Shown in pieces: positions 45,851 to 55,400 of a DNA stretch of 64,000 nucleotides. The stretch's first letter is position 1. Every line of letters begins with the position of its first letter. Origin of the DNA: Opitutales bacterium (GTDB lineage Bacteria > Verrucomicrobiota > Verrucomicrobiia > Opitutales > Oceanipulchritudinaceae); the NCBI GenBank assembly GCA_020831525.1, contig JAFIGH010000004.1:43700-107699 (forward strand), read 5' to 3'. The notes under the pieces were generated by a model. That model made no database searches and was not told the origin of the DNA. It was given only the letters and a program-made list of their open reading frames with translations. The position numbers and the translations under genes are program-made.

Positions 45851-45973
45851 GGTTGTTGTGCCCCGTGCGGCGCGCTGCAGGAGTTGCGAAGCGGCGCCTG
45901 CAAGCGCAAGCCGCGAAGGGCGTGGGGTTTGAACGGATATCGGTGCGAGTGTCTTCAAGGTATTGAAAAAAAG

Positions 45974-47734
45974 TCAGGGATTGGATGCCACCGGGGGCGA
46001 GGAAACCGGTTCGAGATTGAGGTAGCGCACGATGCGTTCGCCGATACGCTGGAAAGCCGGAGCGGCGACAACACCGCCGTAACTTGTGCCGGGTGTCTTC
46101 GCGTCGTCGACGACGACCGTGACCACCACCCGCGGTTCACCCGCCGGGAAAAAGCCGGAAAACGAGGCAATGTGATGCCGCTCGGAATAGCGCCCGTTGA
46201 GAATCTTACGCGAGGTGCCGGTCTTGCCCGCCACCTCGAAGCCGGCAACCTGCGCCCGGCGCGCCGTTCCTTCCGGACCGACGACCCCGGCAAGGAGGTC
46301 CGCCATCTCCGCGGCGGTTTCCGCGGAAAGGACGCGCCGACCCTCGCTGGGCCGGTAGACCATCACCTTTTCGCCGCCGCGGTCCACCACCTCTTTCACA
46401 ACAAACGGAGCCCGCAGGTATCCGCCGCCAGCGATGACCGACATGCCTTTGTGCATCTGAAGCGGCGTCACGCTCACCGCATAGCCCGCGGGAAGGCGGC
46501 TGATCGTCAACCCGTCCCAAGCGCGAACGGGGTGGAGCCGGCCGGAGACCTCGCCGCCGAGCACCCAGCCCGTCGGCGCGCCGAAACCAAACCGCTCGCA
46601 CCACGCGTGCAGCCGCTGCGACCCGAGCATCATGCCGATAATGGCCGACCCGCGGTTGCTGGAACGGGAGACGACGGCGCTCAGCGGCAATTCCCCGAGC
46701 GGACGCACATCGGAGGGCAGCCGCACCGCCCGACCCGCGTACTCCACCACTGGCAGCGAACAGTCGATCACCGTGCCGCGGTTGACGAGGCGCTCCTCGA
46801 GGGCCGCCGCCACCGGCACGATCTTGAACACCGAACCCGGCTCATAGACATCAGTCACGGCGCGGTTACGCTGGTTCTCGATAGGAAAATCCCAGAACTG
46901 GTTAGGGTCAAAGGTCGGGTGGTTGGCCATCGCGAGGATGGAGCCGTCGCGCGGGTCGCTCACAATGATCGAAACGCCTTCCGGGCTATACTCCCCGACA
47001 AGGTTCGCGATCTCTTCCTCGACGAAGCTCTGGATGACAGAGTCGATCGTGAGGACGACCGAATAGCCGTTGCCCGGGGGCGCCTCTCGGTTGCGGAAGG
47101 CGGCGATCTCGCGACGGCGGCCATCGTTTTCGGAAACCTTCCAGCCCGGTTGTCCGCGCAGGTAAAAATCGAAATGGCTTTCCACGCCGAGCACCGCCGT
47201 TTCTTCCCGGTTGAGAAAGCCCGTTATGTGCGCGGCGAGAGAACCCGCCGGATAGTGGCGCAGAAAGCGGCGGTTGCCGTAGACCCCGCGAATGCGCATC
47301 GCCATGGCCGCCTCGTAGGTGGCGTCATCCACTTCAGCCAGCTTCACCCAGCGCACGGGCCGCGCCGCGGGGGTGCCCTCCACCCCGCGGGTGCGCGTCG
47401 TGGCGAGGCGTGCCAGCTCGTCCGCGTCCATCCCGAGGAGGCGCGCCAACTCGCCGAGCCGCGGGAGCGCCTCGTCGGGAAAAATGTGCGGATCGATACC
47501 GAGGTCGACGACCGGGCGCGTGCCCGCGAGCAGTTCGCCGCGGCTGTCGCGGATATCGCCACGGCGCGGCTCCAACCGCACGAGCGTGCGCCGGTGGCTC
47601 TCCGCCTGCGCGGCGTATTCCGGAGCGAGGACCACGTGCAGCTCATAGAGCCGGTGGAAGACCCACCCGAACGCCGTGAGCACACAAAGGCACACAAGCC
47701 CGAACCGCCAAAACTGGACGAAGGTGCCCGACAT
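45974..47734 (-). CDS. ftsI: FtsI/PBP3, septal transpeptidase
   Basis: A 586-residue class B penicillin-binding protein that cross-links septal peptidoglycan. One N-terminal helix (FGLVCLCVLTAFGWVFH), a dimerisation domain with LEPRRGDIRDSRGELLA, and a transpeptidase domain with EPGSVFKI (SxxK serine), SRSSNRGS (SxN) and GKTGTSRK (KTG). The short C-terminal tail has no PASTA domain. The ATG shares one base with the stop of the ftsL-like gene (TGATG), so translation is coupled. Confidence 0.96.
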   Translation of the reverse strand: MSGTFVQFWRFGLVCLCVLTAFGWVFHRLYELHVVLAPEYAAQAESHRRTLVRLEPRRGDIRDSRGELLAGTRPVVDLGIDPHIFPDEALPRLGELARLLGMDADELARLATTRTRGVEGTPAARPVRWVKLAEVDDATYEAAMAMRIRGVYGNRRFLRHYPAGSLAAHITGFLNREETAVLGVESHFDFYLRGQPGWKVSENDGRRREIAAFRNREAPPGNGYSVVLTIDSVIQSFVEEEIANLVGEYSPEGVSIIVSDPRDGSILAMANHPTFDPNQFWDFPIENQRNRAVTDVYEPGSVFKIVPVAAALEERLVNRGTVIDCSLPVVEYAGRAVRLPSDVRPLGELPLSAVVSRSSNRGSAIIGMMLGSQRLHAWCERFGFGAPTGWVLGGEVSGRLHPVRAWDGLTISRLPAGYAVSVTPLQMHKGMSVIAGGGYLRAPFVVKEVVDRGGEKVMVYRPSEGRRVLSAETAAEMADLLAGVVGPEGTARRAQVAGFEVAGKTGTSRKILNGRYSERHHIASFSGFFPAGEPRVVVTVVVDDAKTPGTSYGGVVAAPAFQRIGERIVRYLNLEPVSSPPVASNP

Positions 47735-48159
47735 CAGTCAAGCCGCCGCAGGGGCTCCATGACCGCGAGGTCAAAGGTCTGCATAAAGGGTTCTGAACGT
47801 TCACGCCGCCCGGCGCGGTCCTCGCGCGCGGCGACGGCACCGTCGTCCACGCGGCGCTCGCGCAGACGCACGACTTGGTTGCGCGCCGGCGGCTCCATCA
47901 CCATGCCCAGCTCCGCGGCCCGGTGCCGCAGGTAGGCGGGCTGGTTCACCTCGGCGATCTTAGTATCGAGGTAGTTGAGCCGCCGCTCGATCTCGCTGAT
48001 CGAGCGCTGCATTTCCTGCGTGTGCCGCGCCGTGGTCGAAATCTGGTGCCTTAGGGCGAGCACACCCGCGCCTCCCAGCACGGCGGCCACAAGAATCGCG
48101 CAGATCAGAGCGGCGACGGGATAAACCTCGTTTGTGGTGTGGTAAGCGGATGTTTTCAT
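47734..48159 (-). CDS. FtsL-like bitopic division protein
   Basis: A 141-residue protein with one membrane helix (AALICAILVAAVLGGAGVLAL) and a following coiled coil (EMQRSISEIERRLNYLDTKI), then AYLRHRAAELGMVMEPP, which resembles the end of the FtsL periplasmic helix. FtsL stabilises FtsQBL and activates FtsWI. Sequence identity in this family is low; assignment rests on size, topology and the place between rsmH and ftsI. The ATG at 48159 is four bases after the rsmH stop. Confidence 0.75.
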   Translation of the reverse strand: MKTSAYHTTNEVYPVAALICAILVAAVLGGAGVLALRHQISTTARHTQEMQRSISEIERRLNYLDTKIAEVNQPAYLRHRAAELGMVMEPPARNQVVRLRERRVDDGAVAAREDRAGRRERSEPFMQTFDLAVMEPLRRLD

Positions 48160-48163
48160 CGTT

Positions 48164-49090
48164 TCAGTCGGTTCGTTTTTCAAGGGCGCGCAGCTTGGCG
48201 GAGCGCGCCCTCGGGTTGGTTGCTGTTTCACTGTCCGGAGGAGTCACCGGACGCCGGTTCAAGAGCCGCGCGGAGACCGTGCGCGACTGCTGCGGAGCAG
48301 AGTCGCGGGAATGCTCCGGCATCCCCGCCACGCGCCGGAAAAATCGCTTCACGATACGGTCTTCGAGAGAGTGGAAACTGATCACGACCATCCGCCCGCC
48401 GGGACCAAGCGCAGCGAATGCCTTCGGCAGCGCCGTCTCGATCACCTCCAGTTCGCGGTTTACCGCGATGCGGATGCCCTGAAAGACGCGCGTCGCCGGG
48501 TGGATGCGCGGGGGCGGTCCCGGTCGGCGGGGCAGCGCCTCCGCCACCAAATCGGCAAAGGCTCGCGTGGTGCGCAGCGCTTCCGTGCCGCGCGCCGCCA
48601 CAACAGCGTCCACAACCCGGCGCCACGACGGCTCCTCGCCATATTGCCGTACCGCGCGGATGAGTTCGCGGCGGTCCGCCTTCTCCAAAAACTCCGCCGC
48701 CGTCATGCCCGCGCGCGGGTCGAGCCGCATGTCAAGGGGCCCCTCGTGCCGAAAGGAAAATCCGCGCTCCGCCGTATCGTAGTGATACGACGACAAGCCG
48801 AGATCAAACAACACCGCGTCGAACGGCCCTTCCGACACTTCGTCGAGCGCCTCAAAATTGACACCGCGAAACGAAAACCGCTCCGGGAACGCAGCTGCCA
48901 CAGACTCCGCGCGCGCCGCCGCCTCCGGATCGCAGTCGAGCGCGACCACCGAGTTGCCGCGCTCCAGCACAGCACGCGTGTGTCCGCCACCCCCGAAGGT
49001 CGCGTCGAGCACGCGCAGGCCACCGCGCCCGGCCCCGAGCGCTTCCATGACCTCCGGCAGGAGCACCGGTATGTGGCCCGTCTCGGCCAC
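48164..49090 (-). CDS. rsmH: RsmH (MraW), 16S rRNA C1402 N4-methyltransferase
   Basis: A 308-residue SAM-dependent methyltransferase. GHIPVLLPEVMEAL is the usual start, followed by LDATFGGGGHTRAVLE (SAM loop), DAVLFDLGLSSYHYDTAERG, and MVVISFHSLEDRIVKRFFR. The GTG at 49090 gives the family length and has AGGAG at 49102-49106. An in-frame ATG at 49300 would add 70 residues without resemblance and is rejected. Translation may be coupled to the small ORF ending two bases upstream. Confidence 0.93.
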   Translation of the reverse strand: MAETGHIPVLLPEVMEALGAGRGGLRVLDATFGGGGHTRAVLERGNSVVALDCDPEAAARAESVAAAFPERFSFRGVNFEALDEVSEGPFDAVLFDLGLSSYHYDTAERGFSFRHEGPLDMRLDPRAGMTAAEFLEKADRRELIRAVRQYGEEPSWRRVVDAVVAARGTEALRTTRAFADLVAEALPRRPGPPPRIHPATRVFQGIRIAVNRELEVIETALPKAFAALGPGGRMVVISFHSLEDRIVKRFFRRVAGMPEHSRDSAPQQSRTVSARLLNRRPVTPPDSETATNPRARSAKLRALEKRTD

Positions 49091-49091
49091 G

Positions 49092-49286
49092 CTAGAAGCC
49101 TCTCCTTTCGCTACGACTCCCACTCCGGGCCACCGGCCACGGAAACGGGATGCAAGCGCGTGCGTCGACCCGCTGGCGCGCGAAAATCCGCAGCCCCGCA
49201 CCCGTGCAACCGGCATACATCCGGCATACGCGGACCGCGTCGGCGGCGCTCTCCGCTTCCGACCCCATTTTCGCAGTGTTGTCCAT
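49092..49286 (-). CDS. Possible small ORF between mraZ and rsmH
   Basis: A 64-residue frame starting MDNTAKMGSEAESAADAVRV, with ATG at 49286 preceded by GGAGG at 49294-49298 (seven-base spacing), the best ribosome binding site in this stretch. It ends in TAG one base before the rsmH GTG. It contains three cysteines and no membrane helix. I do not recognise the sequence. It fills the otherwise unexplained 216-bp gap between mraZ and rsmH, genes that usually adjoin. It could also be chance: high-GC DNA keeps frames open. Confidence 0.35.
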   Translation of the reverse strand: MDNTAKMGSEAESAADAVRVCRMYAGCTGAGLRIFARQRVDARACIPFPWPVARSGSRSERRGF

Positions 49287-49306
49287 GTCGCAGCCTCCAT
49301 TTGCCC

Positions 49307-49756
49307 TTAGAAAAATTGCAGCTCCTCCATCGTCGCGGTGATATCGTCATCAGCGTCCTCCGCCGCATACGTCTCCGGATTCCAGATTTCGAAGGTTGCC
49401 CCGAGACCCACCAAGACTGCCTCACGGCTGATCGTCGCGTGGCGCAAAAGATTGTCCGAGAGGAGAATGCGCCCCTGCTTATCCACCCCGAACTGGTAGC
49501 CCTTGCCGAAAAACCGCCGCAGCATCGCCCGCTTCTTCAGGTCGTACTGCGCCACTGTCTCGGCCTTGCGCATGAGGTCCTGCAGCATCCGCGGGGGCAT
49601 CACAGCGATACACCCAGCCGGGTTTTCCCACGCAAAATAGAAGTTACCCTCGTCGCCCGTCACACGCCAACTCGAAGGTACGGTCACCCGCTTCCGCGCA
49701 TCCAGTCGGTGCGTGAAGTGGCCTACGTAGACTCCCTGTGCCAGCGACCCTTCCAT
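49307..49756 (-). CDS. mraZ: MraZ, transcriptional regulator of the division cluster
   Basis: A 149-residue protein with two SpoVT/AbrB-like domains: GHFTHRLDARKRVTVPSSWR and YQFGVDKQGRILLSDNLLRH. It binds repeated TGGG units upstream of its own operon in other bacteria. The ATG at 49756 is preferred: the alternative GTG at 49795 lies inside the operator repeats. A 29-residue acidic tail (EDADDDITATMEELQFF) is extra. It is the first gene of the division and cell-wall cluster. Confidence 0.93.
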   Translation of the reverse strand: MEGSLAQGVYVGHFTHRLDARKRVTVPSSWRVTGDEGNFYFAWENPAGCIAVMPPRMLQDLMRKAETVAQYDLKKRAMLRRFFGKGYQFGVDKQGRILLSDNLLRHATISREAVLVGLGATFEIWNPETYAAEDADDDITATMEELQFF

Positions 49757-49780
49757 CGTGGGCAATTCTATTGTGTGCGT

Positions 49781-49823
49781 TCCATTTCCCCCCACATTGA
49801 CCCATTTTGCCCCACCCAGTCAA
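49781..49823 (-). promoter_or_regulatory. mraZ promoter with MraZ operator repeats
   Basis: On the minus strand TGGG units start at 49814, 49804 and 49794, and a TGGA at 49784: exactly 10 bp apart, the MraZ box pattern; another TGGG overlaps at 49818. A -35-like TTGACT lies at 49823-49818, with TCAATG 17 bases on (49800-49795) as a weak -10, so the boxes cover the promoter. This fits autoregulation of the cluster. Confidence 0.7.
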
Positions 49824-50016
49824 GAACGTACGCGCCCGTGTGAATAAATTTTCCACGCCGCGGTTCGGCTAGTCGCTGGCAATTCGCGGCTTCGGCATTT
49901 CCGCCGACACAAAACCGACCCAGTGCCCCCCGGATAGACACCACCCGGTCACGCCGCGCATACGCACCACCCCCACCCACCGCCGGGCACCGAGCACCGC
50001 CCGCCACGGATTTCGT

Positions 50017-50037
50017 CAACAACATATTACGTTGTTG
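50017..50037. promoter_or_regulatory. AT-rich dyad upstream of mraZ
   Basis: CAACAAC-ATATTAC-GTTGTTG: seven-base arms with a seven-base centre. It lies in 49824-50121, which otherwise shows no gene. It could be an operator; nothing identifies the binder. Confidence 0.3.
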
Positions 50038-50121
50038 AGAAATTGGTCGCCGTGGACCAAACCGATTCTCTCCGCCGAGTTGGCGTCGGTATCGCTGCCC
50101 CAAATGGAGATCCCCCCGTAG

Positions 50122-50759
50122 CAAGGTCCCCGCATCGAGCCCGAATGCGCGTGGATTCTTGACCTGCCCGGCATCGAGGGAATCTACGCTGCGATGGTGG
50201 GCCTGTCATCTGGGCTGGTTCCGGTGCCTGTGTATAATGGTGCGTCTGGACCGAACGAGATTGTTGACACACGTCCGCTCCTCCGGGGCTTGCACCCCCG
50301 CGGCGAGGTACTTGTCCGGAACCGTCTTTCCGCAAACGCTCTCCCCATGTTCATGGTCGACGCCAACCGCTACCCCATCGAGGGCGAACTGAGTCCGGGC
50401 CGCTTCGACAACCGCTGGCTTGTGTTTCCGCAGGATCTGCCCTCCCACCGGTTTCTTCGGAAGCACGGCGCCACCACGGCACGTGTCCTCAGCAGCCGCA
50501 GAACCATTCCATTCCCGACGACCTCGCGCACGTCCTCCGGCGATGGCAGGACGGCGGCATCACGCTCGAACTCCTCCGCACGGACGGCGGCGGCGCAAAG
50601 CGCGTTGGTATTCACAAGCCCTCGCGATTCCGTTCCTTCTTCCGGCGCGCCCTGGTGCTCCTGCGTCTCCGGCGCGGTGCCGCAGGCGGTTTTGGAGCCA
50701 TCGTCCCCCAACCGAGTGAATCCTCCGGCGGTACGTTCCACGGCGGCGGATTCGGCTGA
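50122..50759 (+). pseudogene. Conserved hypothetical gene broken by a frameshift
   Basis: Frame one (50122 to about 50489) reads WILDLPGIEG, then GLVPVPVYNG, ALPMFMVDANRYP, GRFDNRWLVFPQDLPSHRFL and RKHG. Near 50488 the reading switches by one base to QQPQNHSIPDDLAHVLRRW, QDGGITLELL, FRRALVLLRLRRGAAGGFGA and ends in a serine/glycine-rich tail with TGA at 50757. Joined, these make about 210 residues of a family I recall from Opitutae (a DLPG start, PVPxYN, PDLAHxLRRWQ, then a Gly-rich end), whose function is unknown. In frame one a TAG at 50119 also separates an ATG at 50104, so there may be two lesions. It is either a decayed gene or a sequencing error. Confidence 0.6.
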
Positions 50760-50821
50760 GGGAGACGGAATGATCCGTCACCCGTCGACGTGCTTTGTTT
50801 TCGAAAGGGAAGCGTCCCCGG

Positions 50822-52339
50822 TCACGGCAGATTCGTCACGCCCATGAGGTAGCGGTCTATTTCGCGGGCGCAGCCGCGGCCTTCGTTGATGGCCCAGACG
50901 ACGAGGCTCTGGCCGCGGCGCATGTCGCCGGCGGCGAAGATGCCGTCGACGCCGGTGCGGTAGTCCTCGTGTTCGGCTTTGACGTTGGTGCGCGCGTCGG
51001 TTTCGAGGCCGAACTTTTGCACGATTTCCTGCTCGGGGCCGCTGAAGCCGAGGGCGAGGAGGATGAGTTGGCAAGGAAGGACGCGTTCGGAGCCGGGCTC
51101 TTCGACAGGCGTCATACGGCCCTTGTCGTTGCGCTCCCACTTGATGTTGACGATCTTCAGGCCGGTGAGGCGCCCGTCGGCGTCCTTCATGAACTCCTTG
51201 GTGTTGACGAGGTACTGGCGCGGATCGGCGCCGAATTTCTCCTTCGCCTCAGTCTGCCCGTAGTCGAGTTTGTAGACCTTGGGCCACTCCGGCCAAGGAT
51301 TGTTCGACGCACGCTCGAGGGGCGGCTTGGGCATGATTTCGAGCTGGGTGACGGACCGGCAGCCGTGGCGCAGGGACGTACCTACACAGTCGGTACCGGT
51401 GTCGCCCCCGCCGATGACGATAACATCCTTGTCCTTCGCCGTGATGCCCATGCCCGGTGGCACGCCTTCGCCGTCGGCGGCGGTGTTGTCGAGGAGCGCG
51501 CGCGTATTGGCGGTGAGGAACTCCATCGCAAAATGGATACCGGCGGCGTCGCGCCCCGGCGTGCGGACGAAAAAGTCGTTCGGCTTGGTGGCACCGCAGC
51601 AGAGGGCGACGGCGTCATACTCCTCACGCAGGCGCTCCACCGTCCATTCCTCGTCTTTGCCAATGAAGACACCGCAGCGAAACTCCACGCCCTCGGCTTC
51701 CATGACGCCGATGCGGCGGGCGACGACTTCCTCTTTGTCGAGTTTCATGTTGGGGATGCCGTACATGAGGAGCCCGCCGGGACGGTCCTCGCGCTCGAAG
51801 ACGGTGACGCGGTGGCCCGCCTTGTTGAGCTGGTCGGCGGCGGAGAGTCCGGCCGGACCCGAGCCCACGACGGCGACCCGTTTGCCCGTGCGCTTCTCCG
51901 GCGGCTGCGGGACGACCCACCCGTTTTCCCACGCGTGGTCGATGATGGAGCACTCGATGTTCTTGATTGTGACCGGCGGCTCGATGACACCGAGAACGCA
52001 CGAGCCCTCGCAGGGCGCGGGGCATACGCGGCCGGTGAACTCAGGGAAGTTGTTCGTCTTCCAGAGGCGGTGCAGCGCGTCCATCCAGCGGCCGCGGTAG
52101 ACGAGGTCGTTGAACTCGGGTATGAGGTTGTTGATTGGACAACCGCTCGCCATGCCCGAGAGCATGATGCCCGTGTGGCAATACGGGGTGCCGCAGTCCA
52201 TGCACCGCGAACCCTGCGCGCGCAGGGCGGCGTCGTCGTGGTGGTCGTGGATCTCGCGCCAGTCCTTCAGGCGCTGAATCGGATCGCGGTCGGCGATCGT
52301 CTTGCGTTCAACTTCGAGAAATCCTGTGGGTTTGCCCAT
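50822..52339 (-). CDS. gltD: Glutamate synthase, small (beta) subunit
   Basis: A 505-residue FAD/iron-sulfur protein passing electrons from NADPH to GltB. The N-terminal cysteine set for two 4Fe-4S clusters is present ([10 protein letters not shown], then CPINNL, then CPAPCEGSC). [21 protein letters not shown] binds [18 protein letters not shown] binds NADPH, and [19 protein letters not shown] closes the FAD site. Length is typical. It lies 73 bp after gltB and forms the standard gltBD operon for ammonium assimilation with glutamine synthetase. Confidence 0.97.
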   Translation of the reverse strand: MGKPTGFLEVERKTIADRDPIQRLKDWREIHDHHDDAALRAQGSRCMDCGTPYCHTGIMLSGMASGCPINNLIPEFNDLVYRGRWMDALHRLWKTNNFPEFTGRVCPAPCEGSCVLGVIEPPVTIKNIECSIIDHAWENGWVVPQPPEKRTGKRVAVVGSGPAGLSAADQLNKAGHRVTVFEREDRPGGLLMYGIPNMKLDKEEVVARRIGVMEAEGVEFRCGVFIGKDEEWTVERLREEYDAVALCCGATKPNDFFVRTPGRDAAGIHFAMEFLTANTRALLDNTAADGEGVPPGMGITAKDKDVIVIGGGDTGTDCVGTSLRHGCRSVTQLEIMPKPPLERASNNPWPEWPKVYKLDYGQTEAKEKFGADPRQYLVNTKEFMKDADGRLTGLKIVNIKWERNDKGRMTPVEEPGSERVLPCQLILLALGFSGPEQEIVQKFGLETDARTNVKAEHEDYRTGVDGIFAAGDMRRGQSLVVWAINEGRGCAREIDRYLMGVTNLP

Positions 52340-52412
52340 GGTGTCTTAACTGGTTTGGAATGATCAGGGAATCCGCGGCGAAGCGGGTTTAGTGTTCCAG
52401 GGTGCCCTCACC

Positions 52413-55400
52413 TCAGTGCCCCACCTTGGCGTTTTCCTCGAAGGCGGCGCGGACGGCGTCGTCGCCCGAAAGGCCGTCTTCAACAGCTTTCTTCTGCGCT
52501 TTGAGGACGCGTTCGTAGTCGGCGGGGAGGACTTTGAGGAAACGCGCTCGGGTGTTCTCCCAGTCGGCGAGGACGAGGCGACCCTTGACGCTGCCGGTCC
52601 ACTTGACGTGCTTTTCGATGCGCTCGCGCACGGCTTCGATCTCACCGTCCTCGCATTCGACGAGTTGGTAGAGGTTGACCATCTGCGTGTTGAGCCGTGT
52701 GCCGAAGTCGCCGCGCTCGTCGTAGATGTAGGCCACACCGCCGCTCATGCCGGCGGCGAAGTTGCGCCCGGTGCGCCCGAGGACGACGACGGAGCCTCCC
52801 GTCATGTATTCACAGCCGTGGTCGCCCACGCCCTCGATGACGGCATGGACACCGCTGTTGCGCACACAGAAGCGCTCGCCGGCGACGCCCGCGATGTAGG
52901 CCTCGCCACCAGTCGCGCCGTAGAAGCAGGTGTTGCCCACGATGATGCTCTCGTCGGCGACGAGTTCGCGGTGGGCGTTGCGCGGCGGATAGACGACGAT
53001 GCGCGCGCCGGAGAGACCCTTGCCGCAGTAGTCGTTGGTGTCGCCCTCCACTTCGAGGGTCATGCCCTTGGGGCAGAAGGCGCCGAGGCTCTGGCCCGCG
53101 CAGCCGGTGAATCTGAGGTGGATGGTGCCGTCGGGCAGACCGTCGGGTCCGTATTTCCGGCTGATTTCCGAACCGGTGATCGTGCCGACGACGCGGTTTA
53201 CGTTCACAATGGGCAGGTCGAGCCGCACCTTTTCACCGCGCTCGATGGCGGGGCGGCAGGCGGGCAGGATCTCCGTCATGTCGAGCGACTGCTCGATGCC
53301 GTGGTCCTGCTTCATGCTGCAGTAGGTGCCCACGGCGGGGCCGACCTTGGGCCGGTAAAGGATTTTCGAGTAATCGAGGCCGCGCGCCTTGTAATGCTCG
53401 ACGGCCTTGCGCATTTCGAGTCGGTCGGTGTGGCCGACCATTTCGTTGATCGTGCGATAGCCGAGGCGCGCCATGATCTCGCGCAGTTCCTCGGCCACGA
53501 ACATCATGAAATTGACGACATGGTCGGCGGCGCCGCGGAAGTTCTTGCGCAACTGCTCGTTCTGCGTGGCGACTCCCACCGGGCAGGTGTTTTTGTGGCA
53601 CACCCGCATCATGAGGCAGCCAAGGGAGACGAGCGGCGCGGTCGCGAAGCCGAACTCCTCCGCGCCGAGGAGGCACGCGATGGCGACGTCGCGCCCGGTC
53701 TTGAGCTGCCCGTCGGTCTCGACGACGACGCGGCTGCGCAGGTCGTTGAGGAGGAGGGTCTGGTTGGTCTCGGCAAGTCCCAGCTCCCACGGGCAGCCCG
53801 CGTGCTGGATGGAGGAACGCGGACTCGCGCCCGTGCCGCCGTCGTACCCGGAAATCAGGACAACGTCGGACTTCGCCTTGGTCACGCCCGCCGCGATCGT
53901 CCCCACACCGATGGCGGAGACGAGCTTCACGTTCACGCGGGCATGGTGGTTGGCGTTCTTGAGGTCGTGGATAAGCTCCGCGAGGTCCTCAATTGAATAG
54001 ATGTCGTGGTGCGGCGGTGGCGAAATGAGGCCGACACCCGGTGTGGTGCCGCGCACGCGCGCGATTTCCGGGAAGACCTTGTGGCCGGGCAACTCGCCGC
54101 CCTCGCCCGGCTTTGCGCCTTGGCAAACCTTGATCTGGAGTTCGTCGGAATTGACGAGGTAGTAGCTCGTGACGCCGAAGCGCCCGCTCGCCACCTGCTT
54201 GATGGCGCTGCGCTTGGAGTCACCGTTTTCCATGGGCGTGAAGCGCTCGTAGTCCTCGCCGCCCTCGCCCGTATTGGACTTGCCGCCGAGGCGGTTCATG
54301 GCGATGGCGAGGGCCTCGTGCGCCTCCTTGGAGATCGAACCGTAAGACATCGCGCCGGTCTTGAAGCGCTTCACGATCTCGGTCGCTGGCTCCACCTCGT
54401 CGATCGGGATGGCGCGGGCCGGGTTCTCTTTGAACTCCATAAGGCCGCGGAGGGTGAAGAGATCCCGGCTCTGGTCGTCGATAAGCCTTGAATACTCGCT
54501 GAAGACGCTCTGGTCGCCGAGGCGGGCCGCTTTTTGCAGCAAGTGGATGGCCACCGGGCTGAAGAGGTGGCGCTCGCCGCCCTTTCGCCACTGGTAGGCA
54601 CCGCCCGGGTCCAGCTCGTCATTTTCGACTTCGCGGTCTTTGAAGGCGGCGTCGTGGCGCATCTTCACTTCGCGCGAGATGACGTCGAGGCCGATGCCCT
54701 CGACGCGGGACGCCGTCCATGTGAAATACTCATCGATGACGTCGGACTTGAGACCGACGGCCTCGAAGATCTGCGCCCCGCGGTAGCTCGCAACGGTCGA
54801 AATGCCCATCTTGGACATTGTCTTGATGACACCTTTGATCGAGCCCTTGAGGTAGTTCCTCTCCGCTTTTTCGTAGTCCATGTCGACCTCGCCGCGGTCG
54901 ACCATTGCACGGATGGTGTCGAGGGCGAGGTACGGGTTGACGACATCGACACCGTATCCGAGGAGGACGGCAAAGTGATGCACTTCGCGGGGCTCGGCGG
55001 ACTCGAGGATGATGGATACCTTGGTGCGCGTGCCTTTGCGGATGAGGTGGTGATGCAGGGCCGCCACCGCGAGCAGCGCGGGAACGGGCGACTTGCGCTG
55101 GTTCACACTGCGGTCGGAGAGAATAAGGAGATTGGCACCCTCGCGGATGGCGGCGTCGGCGGCCGCGCGGAGGTCTTCGAGGGCGAGTTCGAGGCCTTTG
55201 CCCGTCACTGCATCGAGTTCAAGTTCCTCGATCTGGTCGCCCACACGGGCCTGGCCGGGGAGGACGCCCTCGGCGAGGCCGGGCTCGTGCAACTCGGGCC
55301 GGTAATGGATGGGCAGCGTGGTGGCGCGGAAGCCCGGAAACTTTACCCGGCGCAGGCGCTCCAGTTCTTCGTTGCCGATGATGGGCGATTCGAGCCGGAT

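Noticed and set aside
44462..47935. A plus-strand open frame of more than 1,100 codons opposite murE and ftsI
   Set aside because: It is antisense to two well-supported genes, has no start site or recognisable domain, and arises from high-GC codon use.
49091..49300. Longer rsmH start at 49300
   Set aside because: The 70 extra residues do not resemble RsmH; the GTG at 49090 gives the family length with its own AGGAG.
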